Shown here piece by piece: positions 31,009 to 40,476 of a stretch of DNA of 48,989 bases. The notes below the pieces were generated by a model, which was given only the letters and a program-made list of their open reading frames with translations, ran no database searches and was not told the origin of the DNA. A program made the translations under genes and the position numbers. Each line of letters starts with the position of its first letter. The stretch's first letter is position 1. Source of the DNA: Polycladidibacter hongkongensis (lineage in GTDB: Bacteria > Pseudomonadota > Alphaproteobacteria > Rhizobiales > Stappiaceae); NCBI RefSeq assembly GCF_001561995.1, contig NZ_LLWC01000035.1, forward strand, positions 1 to 48,989, written 5' to 3'.

Positions 31009-33086
31009 AGCGTAAGCTCCCGCTCGCGCTGCGCACTGCGCTCCGGCGCTTGTTGTTTGGCCTTCTCTTGCGCGCGCGAGCTGTTCAAACTCTGCAAAAG
31101 TGCGTCCTGCAAAGCCGGTAGGCCACGGCTGCAATGCAGGTCATTCCAGTCACTCAGCTGCTTGGACTGCTCCGCTTGCTTGAACATCGGGACGACCACC
31201 AAGGCCCCGATCGCTGCGGCTGCCTCGGTTGCTTTTTCAACACCAACGTTCTTTTTGCCCTTGGCCTCCAAGCCAATATCGTTATCGCAGGCAATCGCGA
31301 TATTGGCTTGCGGGAATTTCTCGCGCAGGGCCTTGGCAACGGGCAACAAGTTGCCGCTGTCAAAGGCAACAACGGTCGGGCATTTGCTCGCCGCATAGAG
31401 GCTGGCACCGGTGGAGTAGCCCTCACAGATAAACAGATCCAGCCCCGCACCGTCTTTGTGCTTCTGCAGCTGCTTATCCGGGTCGATACTATGAAACAGG
31501 CCCGCCTTTCGGCCACCTTCAAAATACACCTTTTCCTCACCCACAAACTGCAGGTTCCAAAGATGCCCGCCAGCATCACGCAAAGGCACCATCATGAGCC
31601 CGTTCTGATCCAGCTTGACGCCAAAGCCTTGCACTTGCTTCGCCGCTAGGTATTGGCAATTCTTGCCATTGGCCCATGTTTTGTTATTGGTCCACACGCC
31701 ATAGGATTTCTTGGCAACCTCGTTATGGAGCTCGCGGCGCTCCTTCTCCCGCTCCTGCGCCTTTTGCGCCGCCTCGGCCTGCAGGGCGGCGCGCTCCTCG
31801 CGCGACAACTGCACCCCTGTCGAGACCCAGCGGAATTGATCGCCTTTGAAGTTGTGAAAGATCCCATTGGGCACACCATCGGTAAAGCCCATATAAGAGG
31901 CGTTCTTCTTCCTCTCGCCCGCCAGCTCCACACGGTGCCACTTACCGTCCATCTCCGGCAGAGCCATTTGCGCACTGGCTCCATGGGCAATCATAAAATC
32001 CCTGAACTCTTCACGTGGATCCCGTTTTGGGGCAGCGGAGGACCAACTTGAACTTTGCCTAGAGCGCGAAGGACCTGTGGCCTTCATCTTACGGGCATAT
32101 TGAGACTTCTTGTCCATGCTTTGCGCCTCCTGCTCTACGGACTTGGATTGTTGTTTGGTTTGCGCTTTTGCCTGCGCCTGCTGTTCAAGCTCTGCGCGCC
32201 GGTCGGGGTTTCGCACCCACTCGGCAATGGTTTCGGCATCACGTGCCGCTTGGAAGATAAAGTTCTTGTCGTCCCTGAGGGCTTTAAGCCAGGATTCAAC
32301 ATAGCTGGCGTGCTCTCCCGGATTGTGCGCCAGCCCCAGTTCACGGCACAGAAGATAGGAGGCGATTTCTGCCTTCAGCTCCTCCTTGGCATAGGCTGGC
32401 GAACCAAAGGGGCCGCCCTCCCGTGCAAGCCGGTCCTTGTGGCCGCTGGCATGCCCCAGCTCATGCAGCGCGGTCGCGTAATAGGCATAGGCCGAGGCAA
32501 AAGCAGCTTTGGGCGGCAAGTGGATCTGGTCGCGTGCGGGGGTGTAATAGGCACGGTCTTTTTGGTCATGGAACAGCGGCACTGCCCCACTTACCAACAA
32601 GCTTTCTGCTTCTTTGAGAGGATCAAACCCCGGTGCTTGCGGCTCGTAAGCCTCCAGCCCGTCAAACTGACTGGCATTGAAGACATGGGCATAAAACACG
32701 CTAGGGCGCACCAGCGGCACCCGCTCTTTCAAAATCTTCCCGTTGTCATCGCGCAGAGGGTTGCCGTTGTCATCGGTGCGCGTCTGCTCGTGTGACCACT
32801 TCCAGTACTCGATAGGCATGCCCTTCTCGCCCTTGCGAACCGTGCCTCCCATCTCCTTGCCCTGCTTGAAGGTGAGCCAGCGTGGATCAACAAAGCCCTT
32901 TTCTTCCAGCAACAGCAAATTCATGCCGCGATACCGTTTGCCAGATACCGGATTGAAGGGCAGGGCTGAATAGGTGCCAGCCTCCCATGGCTTTTGCCAA
33001 GGGGCCGTACCCTCTTCAATTGCTTTGATGAAGCTGCGCGCCACATCATCCCGGTACGTCTGTTTTTGCGGCACGGCGCTACTCAT
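31005..33086 (-). CDS. ArdC-type antirestriction / TraC-like DNA primase fusion
   Basis: A 693-residue protein with two halves. Residues 1-~290 are ArdC-like: the single-stranded-DNA-binding domain (FIKAIEEGTAPWQKPWEAGT, GKRYRGMNLLLL) and a zincin-type metallopeptidase motif ALHELGHASGH with H208-E209-H212. A charged linker (~300-350) follows. Residues ~360-680 resemble plasmid primases, with a Toprim domain containing LFICEGYSTGASLYAAS (E555) and IAIACDND. ArdC proteins protect entering DNA from restriction; TraC-type primases are sent to the recipient to prime the second strand. Both roles fit early transfer. It overlaps the small ORF upstream by 8 bp. Confidence 0.88.
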   Translation of the reverse strand: MSSAVPQKQTYRDDVARSFIKAIEEGTAPWQKPWEAGTYSALPFNPVSGKRYRGMNLLLLEEKGFVDPRWLTFKQGKEMGGTVRKGEKGMPIEYWKWSHEQTRTDDNGNPLRDDNGKILKERVPLVRPSVFYAHVFNASQFDGLEAYEPQAPGFDPLKEAESLLVSGAVPLFHDQKDRAYYTPARDQIHLPPKAAFASAYAYYATALHELGHASGHKDRLAREGGPFGSPAYAKEELKAEIASYLLCRELGLAHNPGEHASYVESWLKALRDDKNFIFQAARDAETIAEWVRNPDRRAELEQQAQAKAQTKQQSKSVEQEAQSMDKKSQYARKMKATGPSRSRQSSSWSSAAPKRDPREEFRDFMIAHGASAQMALPEMDGKWHRVELAGERKKNASYMGFTDGVPNGIFHNFKGDQFRWVSTGVQLSREERAALQAEAAQKAQEREKERRELHNEVAKKSYGVWTNNKTWANGKNCQYLAAKQVQGFGVKLDQNGLMMVPLRDAGGHLWNLQFVGEEKVYFEGGRKAGLFHSIDPDKQLQKHKDGAGLDLFICEGYSTGASLYAASKCPTVVAFDSGNLLPVAKALREKFPQANIAIACDNDIGLEAKGKKNVGVEKATEAAAAIGALVVVPMFKQAEQSKQLSDWNDLHCSRGLPALQDALLQSLNSSRAQEKAKQQAPERSAQRERELTL

Positions 33087-33270
33087 TGTCCGCGCTCCAC
33101 GTCACATCTTGCATGGCCGCCAAAGCCTCTTCCTCGCTCAGAGCATCCTCGGTAAAGGCTCCCAGTTCCTCGGCATCTTCTGGATCGAGCGCGGCAATCA
33201 AACCTTGGTCGGCGGCATGAAGGGCTGCCAAAACCTTATCGGCAAAATCAGGATCAAACGAATGTGACAT
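33079..33270 (-). CDS. Small acidic protein in transfer operon
   Basis: A 63-residue, very acidic protein (MSHSFDPDFADKVLAALHAA, then PEDAEELGAFTEDALSEEEA). It has a good ribosome-binding site (GAGGAAG) before ATG 33270 and overlaps the primase gene. Function unknown; acidity and position suggest a protein-interaction or DNA-mimic role, but that is speculation. Confidence 0.65.
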   Translation of the reverse strand: MSHSFDPDFADKVLAALHAADQGLIAALDPEDAEELGAFTEDALSEEEALAAMQDVTWSADNE

Positions 33271-33281
33271 ACTTACTTCCT

Positions 33282-35189
33282 CTATCCGCTGATGCGTTGT
33301 TTTACCCGCGCCTTGAATGCAGCGCGGCCCGCATTGTCGTTGGTGATCGGCTGTTGTGTATCCGCGACCGGAGATGGTGCGGGCTGGCTATGCGAAAGCA
33401 CTGGCGCAAGGCGGGCTTTGGCAAGCAAGTCGGCGTCTTTGAAGTACAACACCTGTTCGCCCATGATCGGTGCGCGCCCTGCAAGCAGGATCAGCATTTC
33501 ACCGGCCTTGGTTACCTCGCCGCTTGCATCGGTGCGCATGCCGGCCATGGTCATACATTCATCGGGGGTCATCAGGGGACGAGCGACTTCCGTGGTACTT
33601 TCGGAAATGCTGGTGCCCGGTTTGTCCAGACTTTGCGACCGGCTCTTGCGCCGCTGCACAATGGTGGTTTTGCCGGTCATGTCAGACAACAGCTTGGCCG
33701 TCTCGATACGGTTCGGTGCATAGGCGATTTTCACATGCGCGTTTGAGGTAATCGCTTCCTCGCGGCCATATGCTTTCTGGATCTGCGCCAAGTCCTGAAT
33801 GATGATGAAGGCTTTCAGGCCATAGCCAGCCATAAAGGCCAAGGCTTTTTCAAAAATCTCCAACTTGCCAACACTGGTGAACTCGTCCAACATCAACAAC
33901 AGCCGGTGCTTGTAATGCTTGACCGCGCGCCCTTCCTTGAAGTCCATAGAAGCGGTCAGGCGTGTCAAAAACTGGTTGAGCAGGATCCGCACCAACGGGC
34001 GCAAGCGCGCGATATCTGCCGGCGAAATCACAATGTAAAGCGTCATTGGGTGATCGGCGCTCATCAGATCGGCAATGGTAAAATCACAGGCCGATGTGTT
34101 ACGCGCAACAATCGGGTCAGAATAAAGCGCAAGCTGACTGGTGCCGGTGGAGTGGACACCGGAGCGCTCATTGCTGGCGCGCTTGCGCATGCGTGCAGCG
34201 CCCCGCCGCACTTCGGCATTTACCGCCTCGCGCTTGTGGTCAAACGCCTCCATGTCGCGCAAAAGCCGGTCGAAGCTATCATCTTCCTTGGCCTGTTTTC
34301 CGCTGGCCCGCTCTGAAATAGTTCGGCGGATTTCTTCGTCCTTTACTCCCTCGTCCATGTCATCGCCAACGGACATAAAGGCATGTACATCGGCAAGAGT
34401 CGCCGTGCGCTTTTCATTAGCTTGAATTCGGTAAATCACATGCAAGATGGCCGTGGACAGCCACGAGAACCCCTCCTGCATCCAGAAATCTTTCATGCCA
34501 GTGCCGTCCGGGTCGATAATCATCGCGGCGATGTTCTGGCAATCGGCAATTTCGTGGTCGCTGCCCTTGCGGATCTCGGCAAGCGGATTGTAACGGCAGG
34601 AGCCGGCAACAGCGGCCGGATCAAAGCGCATGATGCGCTGGCCCTGCTTGGCCCGCCAACCAGCGGTAAGCGCGAAGTTCTCGCCTTTGATATCCAGAAC
34701 CAGCGCACTTTCGCGCCAAGAAAGCAGTGTAGGCAACACCAGTCCCACGCCCTTCCCCGATCTGGTGGGCGCAAAGGCCAACACGTGTTCCGGCCCATCA
34801 TGGCGCAGCGTCTGCAGCTCTTGCCCTTCGGCCCGCCAGCCGCCAACCACCACGCCTTCACTGCGCAGCAAGCCGCTTTCCTCAACATCTTTTTGCGTCG
34901 CCCAAGCTGCACTACCGTGCAAGGAACCAGACTGATGTTCGCCGCTGGTGGTGGTGTTGCCAATACGGCTCATCAGCGCGCGGCCGGTCATGGTGGTGGC
35001 AAGCCCGCCAACAATCCCGCCCCAGAAGATGTACTGCATGATCTGAGGAATTTCGCCGCGCTTGGCAAGCCCCAAAAGCCAGCGCCACCAAGCGCCAGAT
35101 GAGGGATCAAAGCCATTGTAAAGGTTCCAGCCGGCAAACCAGATTGCCAGCATAACGCCAAGAGAAAGTAGACCGAAGAGCTGCACCAT
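33282..35189 (-). CDS. virD4: Type IV coupling protein VirD4/TraG
   Basis: A 635-residue coupling ATPase. Two N-terminal membrane segments (LFGLLSLGVMLAIWFAGW; IMQYIFWGGIVGGLATTM) anchor it in the inner membrane. Walker A is LAFAPTRSGKGVGLVLP near residue 141 and Walker B is LLLMLDEFTSVG near residue 435. It brings the TraI-bound DNA to the VirB channel. ATG 35189 overlaps the virB11 stop (TAATG) and follows AAAGGACG; an upstream in-frame ATG at 35237 within virB11 would add 16 residues. Confidence 0.93.
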   Translation of the reverse strand: MVQLFGLLSLGVMLAIWFAGWNLYNGFDPSSGAWWRWLLGLAKRGEIPQIMQYIFWGGIVGGLATTMTGRALMSRIGNTTTSGEHQSGSLHGSAAWATQKDVEESGLLRSEGVVVGGWRAEGQELQTLRHDGPEHVLAFAPTRSGKGVGLVLPTLLSWRESALVLDIKGENFALTAGWRAKQGQRIMRFDPAAVAGSCRYNPLAEIRKGSDHEIADCQNIAAMIIDPDGTGMKDFWMQEGFSWLSTAILHVIYRIQANEKRTATLADVHAFMSVGDDMDEGVKDEEIRRTISERASGKQAKEDDSFDRLLRDMEAFDHKREAVNAEVRRGAARMRKRASNERSGVHSTGTSQLALYSDPIVARNTSACDFTIADLMSADHPMTLYIVISPADIARLRPLVRILLNQFLTRLTASMDFKEGRAVKHYKHRLLLMLDEFTSVGKLEIFEKALAFMAGYGLKAFIIIQDLAQIQKAYGREEAITSNAHVKIAYAPNRIETAKLLSDMTGKTTIVQRRKSRSQSLDKPGTSISESTTEVARPLMTPDECMTMAGMRTDASGEVTKAGEMLILLAGRAPIMGEQVLYFKDADLLAKARLAPVLSHSQPAPSPVADTQQPITNDNAGRAAFKARVKQRISG

Positions 35190-36130
35190 TAGTGAAACGC
35201 GTCCTTTAGGACGTAGCGGTTGTGCTTCATCTCCCACATATCGGAGATGCCGCGACGCCCGTAATTGTCCCGTTTGATGTGAATAACCAGATCAACCATG
35301 CCGCCCATAAAGCTCGCTACATCTTCAAGCCGTTGGCCTGAAGCGTCGATATTGGCTTGAAAGCGTGCCGGTACCATTTGCGGGCTCTCCGCATGGACGG
35401 TACACATCCAACCGCGCGCGCCTGTGTTCAAGACGTTGAGGGCTGCAAAAGCATTCTGGGTGGAGATTTCGCCAAACAGGATATTGTCGGGCGAAATCCG
35501 CATCTTATGGTCATAGAGCTGTTGCCATGTGCGCAGTCCTGCCCCTTGGGCCGCATCGCGCGAGGCAATCAGTGCCGTCCCGTTCCAGAACCGCTCAACA
35601 CTCAGCTCCGGCGTATCCTCCGCACTCACCACCCGCCGCTCATCTGGAAGAAATGACAGGAGGTTATTCAAGAGCGTGGTCTTACCGGTGTTGGTGCTGC
35701 CCGATATGACGATATTCCACTGCTGCTCTAGCGCCCGTTCGATATAGGCAATGTGCTCATCATCCAGCCCCATATCATGCAAGGAAATCGCGTGCGGATG
35801 CTTGCAACGGACCGCCAATGACAAGCCGGTCGCAACCGATGGTCCAACCAGACACTCAAAGCGGTGCCCTGCTGGCAATATGCTTGAAACAGAAGGGTGA
35901 TTGTCCTCGCAAAACTGGAGGCCTGCCACATTGGCAAGGGCACGGCATATCTGCACGATCTTGTTGTGCGTAAGGCCAGCGTCCTCAACCTCGCTTAATC
36001 GCTCCCTCGCACCGCGCCGCTCGATGATGATGCGCCCCGGCGCGCGCATGCGCACCTCAACCACCTGCGGGTTGGCGTAGTGCTGCGCCAATGGGCGCAG
36101 CAATTGATTGAGTAGAAGGTTACCAGACAT
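35189..36130 (-). CDS. virB11: VirB11 hexameric traffic ATPase
   Basis: A 313-residue VirB11 ATPase, the normal length. Walker A is ISGSTNTGKTTLLN near residue 147, the Asp box is RVVSAEDTPEL, Walker B/His region is ISPDNILFGEISTQN and GWMCTVHAESP carries the His box. It drives pilus assembly and substrate transfer at the inner face of the membrane. The start is ATG 36130, overlapping the previous stop as TGATG. Confidence 0.93.
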   Translation of the reverse strand: MSGNLLLNQLLRPLAQHYANPQVVEVRMRAPGRIIIERRGARERLSEVEDAGLTHNKIVQICRALANVAGLQFCEDNHPSVSSILPAGHRFECLVGPSVATGLSLAVRCKHPHAISLHDMGLDDEHIAYIERALEQQWNIVISGSTNTGKTTLLNNLLSFLPDERRVVSAEDTPELSVERFWNGTALIASRDAAQGAGLRTWQQLYDHKMRISPDNILFGEISTQNAFAALNVLNTGARGWMCTVHAESPQMVPARFQANIDASGQRLEDVASFMGGMVDLVIHIKRDNYGRRGISDMWEMKHNRYVLKDAFH

Positions 36131-38367
36131 CAATCGTCGTCCGGGCAGTTAGTCGTACGCGAACCAGTTGAGCTTTCAGTTTCTTCTCTGGTTTTTGTCC
36201 ATGCAGAAACTTCTATTCTTCCATCTGGTAAAACAGTTCTAGTGCGCTCATAGTGCGCATAGATATGTTTGAGCCACCACCGCACCGTATCGCAGCTGTG
36301 TATGACAATAACGTTGGTTACTCGGTATGGACCGTTGGAGCCTGAAAGCTTCCGAGTGTGCCCCCCTGCAATACGCTCTGCGAAGGCTTGCCCAGATCCT
36401 GTACGTCCACGATATCCGACTCCACCATAACCTCCGTAACTAAGTTCCGCCCGATCAAGGTTTGACTTTGTTTCTTTCGTTCTATGACAAAGATCACCAA
36501 GATTTTTCACTTCACCGTCACCAATGACGAATTCGTATGTTGTCTCATCTGGGCGCTGGTAGACTTCAACGTCTTTCGTCGGGACAAACCCAATACACTT
36601 TTCGTAATATTTCTTATCTTCCTGAAGAACATTTTTCTTCTCAGAAAGCGTATAAGCGACCGCCTCTGAGCCCGCGAGAATGGTATCTGTCGCCACCGGA
36701 TACGAACTACCATCAACCGAGATTGTCACAGTCGACAACGGCATGGCTGTCTTGTTCTCGTCGTCATACTTCCAATTGGTCACCTCCACATTGTGCGCAA
36801 AGGTCGTTTTGGATTGCTGACAGGCACTGACATAAACCCGTGAGGGGTTGTCGTAGTAAAAGCGCTCCATACCGTAAGAAACACCAGCGGACAGGTCGTG
36901 ATTGAATAGTGCCGGGTTCATACACGTGTCTGTCGTTGCCTTGATCGCCACATTGGCGCTTTCATCAGGCGTACAGTCGCTAATGTAGCGCGGGGAACCG
37001 TCAACCGTGATTTGCGTGCGGTATTGCGGGGTTGCTTCCAGACCTGCCAAGTTCACGATAAACTCGCACACATCAACACCACCGCTCTTAAACACCTTCT
37101 TGTGTGTATAGGTGTTCTCAGTGGTCATACATGGCGAGCCTTGGAAGTACTGACCGCCCTTTTCATAGGTCCACATCGCCATTTCGGTAGACTTGCCGCC
37201 TGCAAAGTCATGGCGCATGGTGCAGCCTTCGGCTGTCTTGGTCATCTTGATTTCTGGAATGGTCTTGCTTGGCTGGCACTCGCGCACCGTCTGCAAGTTG
37301 TTATTGGCGTTGGTGTAGACAAGCGAGGTCTGCACTCGTGCCACACCCTTTTCCAAATCCAGATCCAGCGGGCACTTTTCCGCCTCGGTAATGGTAAAGG
37401 TTTTGTCCGTATCCGGCTGGCATTCACCCAGTTCATGCCGTGCCGCTTTATCATCTAGATAATACTGCACGTATTGCGGCTGCGCCTGCATCTTGTCGAT
37501 ATCGACAAAATCGGTACAACCCGAATAGCTCTTTTGAATGGTGAAATTGGTGCCACTGTCAGAGCAAGCCTCCTCAGAGGTCATCACCCCATCCTCAAAG
37601 GTCTGGGTCTTGGACTGCTGACGCACCACGCCTTGTGCCAGATCAACCACCACCTTGCAGCCTTCCGTTGTGGTGCGCACTTCGGACTTGGCCGGTGTTT
37701 TTTTCTCATCCTTGCGCCGCTCTGGTGTTTTGTAGGCACTTTGCTGCTGACCACTGCGCGCCCCGCCTGCCCCGCCACCGGACTTGCGGCCGCTATCACC
37801 CTGCACCTGTTGCTTTTCTTTGTCTTTCTCTTCTTCTTTCTTTTCCTCGTCCTTCTCGTTCTCGGGGTCTTCATGCAGCTTCTTCAGGGCCGCAACGAAC
37901 TCACCCTCGTGACCGTTAATGTCGAGGATCTCTTCCGGTTTAATCTCCGGATCATCAACCTTGAACTGGGTGGTGAAGTGTTCCGCGTTCAGATCGACAA
38001 AGCGCTTGTCTTTGCGCAGGCGTGTCACAACAGCCTGACCGACCTTTTCCCCGTCAACCGTGACATAGCGGGTAAATCCTTCTGCCGTCACACCGGCAAT
38101 GCTGACCGGCTCGGCCAAGTCTGGCGCGGCTTTGATTTCAAATTCAAGCGGAACGGCCCGCTCTTCAAAAATCGGGGTTTTGATCTTGGCCGCCACCTGA
38201 AACAGCTTTTCGCGCAACGCACTGGCCGCCTTGTTCTGCGTCACCGCATTGGCTTCAGACTGCTTGACCTCGCCCGCAGTTGCAGCTGTTCCCGTCCCTT
38301 GCGCCGCATAGACCGGCACCGTCCATTGAAGCAGCAGGGCTGCCAGCACTAAATGTCTTTTTGGCAT
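36130..38367 (-). CDS. Exported protein with six tandem cysteine-pair repeats, inside virB operon
   Basis: A 745-residue protein not recognised as any VirB component. It has a signal peptide (MPKRHLVLAALLLQWTVPVY, cleavage after AA), an N-terminal domain to ~155, a highly charged linker (~160-190) and then six ~49-residue repeats, each with one cysteine pair 31-34 residues apart: C237/C268, C284/C316, C332/C364, C382/C413, C434/C465, C482/C516. Another possible pair is C591/C627. The C-terminal ~120 residues are glycine/tyrosine-rich and end in a TTNCPDDD tail. It replaces nothing in the standard set but sits between virB10 and virB11, so it is made with the channel. A role in mating-pair stabilisation like F TraN, or as pilus-tip or surface protein, is an inference. 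Confidence 0.75.
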   Translation of the reverse strand: MPKRHLVLAALLLQWTVPVYAAQGTGTAATAGEVKQSEANAVTQNKAASALREKLFQVAAKIKTPIFEERAVPLEFEIKAAPDLAEPVSIAGVTAEGFTRYVTVDGEKVGQAVVTRLRKDKRFVDLNAEHFTTQFKVDDPEIKPEEILDINGHEGEFVAALKKLHEDPENEKDEEKKEEEKDKEKQQVQGDSGRKSGGGAGGARSGQQQSAYKTPERRKDEKKTPAKSEVRTTTEGCKVVVDLAQGVVRQQSKTQTFEDGVMTSEEACSDSGTNFTIQKSYSGCTDFVDIDKMQAQPQYVQYYLDDKAARHELGECQPDTDKTFTITEAEKCPLDLDLEKGVARVQTSLVYTNANNNLQTVRECQPSKTIPEIKMTKTAEGCTMRHDFAGGKSTEMAMWTYEKGGQYFQGSPCMTTENTYTHKKVFKSGGVDVCEFIVNLAGLEATPQYRTQITVDGSPRYISDCTPDESANVAIKATTDTCMNPALFNHDLSAGVSYGMERFYYDNPSRVYVSACQQSKTTFAHNVEVTNWKYDDENKTAMPLSTVTISVDGSSYPVATDTILAGSEAVAYTLSEKKNVLQEDKKYYEKCIGFVPTKDVEVYQRPDETTYEFVIGDGEVKNLGDLCHRTKETKSNLDRAELSYGGYGGVGYRGRTGSGQAFAERIAGGHTRKLSGSNGPYRVTNVIVIHSCDTVRWWLKHIYAHYERTRTVLPDGRIEVSAWTKTREETESSTGSRTTNCPDDD

Positions 38368-38393
38368 AACGTCTACCTTTCAAATTTAGGTAC

Positions 38394-39491
38394 TTATGGC
38401 TTTGCCAAGTACCAGTCGTATTCAGGGCGAATTTGCACCCGTGTGCCCTGAGAAATGCGAATGACGGGCTTGAGATCGACCGTCTCTTCAAGAAAATGAG
38501 AACTTAAAAGACCAATGTTTTCGGAGATCCCGGAAAGGGCTTCGCGGGCCGTGTCGGCGTTCTTTGGTCCCAGCCGGCTGGAAAGGGAAACCGCACTTTC
38601 AACAGCCGCCCCAATGCCAACCGTGATCACCGCCGAGCCATATCGCTCCCACCACCGGTTATCGACGTCACCTGACAGACCCGCATACCCTTGTGGGTCG
38701 CCTACTTTAGCTGCGAGCTGGAAAATCTCGGCGCGGCTCTCACCCAGCAAGATCCGCTTGCACTTGAACGGCACTCTTGATTGCCCCGCCTTCTCTGCAC
38801 TTTCATAGGAACAGATCATGCGTGAGCCCTTCGGGATCAGAATGTTGCGACCGTGGTATCCAAACACATCACGCGACACCTGAATAACGGCTGTGCCAGC
38901 ATCGGAAAGCTGCGAGTTAACCCCGGTTTCCATGATGCCCGTGATATAGCGATCCGCCGCCACAATACGGCTGTTGTCGACCGCGCTGGTACTGATCCGG
39001 TTGGCCGCCTGATACTGGTCGTTCTGCGGGTCAATCCCTTCTGGCGGCGCAAAGGCCGGCAACACGGCGCTGCTGGCGTTCATCTGCCGCATGGTGCCAA
39101 AACTGGATCCCCCGCTTTGCCCAAGCGTGCCCTTACCGCCAAGACGGGACTGGGCAGAGGTCCGGTTTGCCAATCCCGCTTGTAGTTCCAACTCCAAAGG
39201 ATCTGGCACACGCGGCTTGGGCGGTGTCAGCACCACCGGCACTTCCACATATTTGATGCGCTCAACCTCAACCGGCTTTTCGACCTCTTTGGTCTCCACC
39301 ACCGGCACTTCTTGTTTGACGACAACAGGAGGAAGCTGGACAACCTGCACAGGCACCGGCTTCGGTGTTGGCTTGCGATACTCAAACACCGCTTTGTTGG
39401 TCGCAGGGAGCCCGCGTGGCTCTGGCTGGGTTTCTTCGCAAAAGCCCCCAAGGGACAGGCCTACGCCAAGGAATAACTCGCATAGCGCCAT
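38394..39491 (-). CDS. virB10: VirB10 channel protein
   Basis: A 365-residue VirB10/TrbI protein. The proline/valine-rich periplasmic linker (KPTPKPVPVQVVQLPPVVVK, continuing to ~95) and the C-terminal beta-barrel domain are clear (DVFGYHGRNILIPKGSRMIC, then GAAVESAVSL and the final IRISQGTRVQIRPEYDWYLA). VirB10 spans both membranes and senses ATP use to gate the channel. The N-terminus is unusually short: MALCELFLGVGLSLGGFC gives a hydrophobic stretch almost at the start, with nearly no cytoplasmic part. It follows the virB9 stop by one base. Confidence 0.9.
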   Translation of the reverse strand: MALCELFLGVGLSLGGFCEETQPEPRGLPATNKAVFEYRKPTPKPVPVQVVQLPPVVVKQEVPVVETKEVEKPVEVERIKYVEVPVVLTPPKPRVPDPLELELQAGLANRTSAQSRLGGKGTLGQSGGSSFGTMRQMNASSAVLPAFAPPEGIDPQNDQYQAANRISTSAVDNSRIVAADRYITGIMETGVNSQLSDAGTAVIQVSRDVFGYHGRNILIPKGSRMICSYESAEKAGQSRVPFKCKRILLGESRAEIFQLAAKVGDPQGYAGLSGDVDNRWWERYGSAVITVGIGAAVESAVSLSSRLGPKNADTAREALSGISENIGLLSSHFLEETVDLKPVIRISQGTRVQIRPEYDWYLAKP

Positions 39492-39492
39492 G

Positions 39493-40476
39493 TCATTCCC
39501 CTTTGTATTGGATACACATGAAGCTCTGCCCGCTTTTCAGCGTGATCAGTTTATGCGTCGATTCAATAATGTAAGTGGTGCCTGACACGCGGGTGTTCAC
39601 CAGCTCGTCAATCCCGTCGACCACCACATAGGCGGTTGGCAATTCAATGTCGGTCCACTTGTCTCCAAACTGGATGTACGTGAAGTAGTCATCGCGAAAG
39701 ACGTTTTCCGGCTTCAGCTCTTTAGATCCCCAGAGCTTGTAATCACCCCAGCCGCGCAAACGGGCAGGGTCATACTTGGCGTTCTTTACAAAATCCTTAG
39801 GCCCGCTTACCGGCTTGGCTGGCGCACCAAAACCGGTCATCGGCAAAGGGGTGGCGGAGCTGGAAAAGTTGACGTGCGCCCCTTGCGGCTTGCGCTTGCG
39901 GGTAATCTTGAAAGAAAGATCCGGCACTTTGCGAGAGTTGAATCCCTCTGCCCGCAGGTAGAAGGAAAACACCTCGCCGCTCTTGGTATAAACCTGCAAG
40001 CTGGTATCAACACCGGAGCCAAGCGGTTTAACAACCAACGTGTTGGCGCTGCGCTTTTGCACCTCAAAGCGGCTACCATCGCCAAGGTCCGCATCTGTAA
40101 CCACCACATCAGCGGGCAACTGGATCGCGGTTACCATGAATTCGCGCAGGCGCACCTTGTAGATACACTCGCCGCATTCGACCTGCGAATGTATGCCGCC
40201 CTTGCTGCCGGCCTTGTCCCATGCAGATTGGATCTGCCCGCCTGCTGCTGTTGGCCGTACCATATTGCCATAATTGCCCTGCCGCTGTTGGGCGGCCTGT
40301 TGCAACATATCTTTGGTGACACCGCGCGGACCTGCGGCATTGGCTGTCTGGAAGCTCGCCGTTACCTTGGCTTGTGCATTGGCCGCCCCCGGAGGGCCTG
40401 CCAGCGGTGTTTGCGCGCAAGCGATGCCGGTTGAGAAAGCAAGCAAACCAGCGGTAAAAATAAGGGTCTTAGTCAT
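39493..40476 (-). CDS. virB9: VirB9 outer-membrane complex protein
   Basis: A 327-residue VirB9/TrbG protein with a signal peptide (MTKTLIFTAGLLAFSTGIAC, AQ). Typical parts are VEVQKRSANTLVV-like FEVQKRSANTLVVKPL, the glycine/proline stretch and the C-terminal domain (NVFRDDYFTYIQFGDKWTDI, PTAYVVVDG). It forms the outer-membrane core ring with VirB7 and VirB10. It overlaps virB8 by 8 bp. Confidence 0.92.
   Translation of the reverse strand: MTKTLIFTAGLLAFSTGIACAQTPLAGPPGAANAQAKVTASFQTANAAGPRGVTKDMLQQAAQQRQGNYGNMVRPTAAGGQIQSAWDKAGSKGGIHSQVECGECIYKVRLREFMVTAIQLPADVVVTDADLGDGSRFEVQKRSANTLVVKPLGSGVDTSLQVYTKSGEVFSFYLRAEGFNSRKVPDLSFKITRKRKPQGAHVNFSSSATPLPMTGFGAPAKPVSGPKDFVKNAKYDPARLRGWGDYKLWGSKELKPENVFRDDYFTYIQFGDKWTDIELPTAYVVVDGIDELVNTRVSGTTYIIESTHKLITLKSGQSFMCIQYKGE

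Noticed and set aside
31134-35102. Long plus-strand frames across the transfer genes
   Set aside because: They are shadows of GC-rich minus-strand genes with clear domains.
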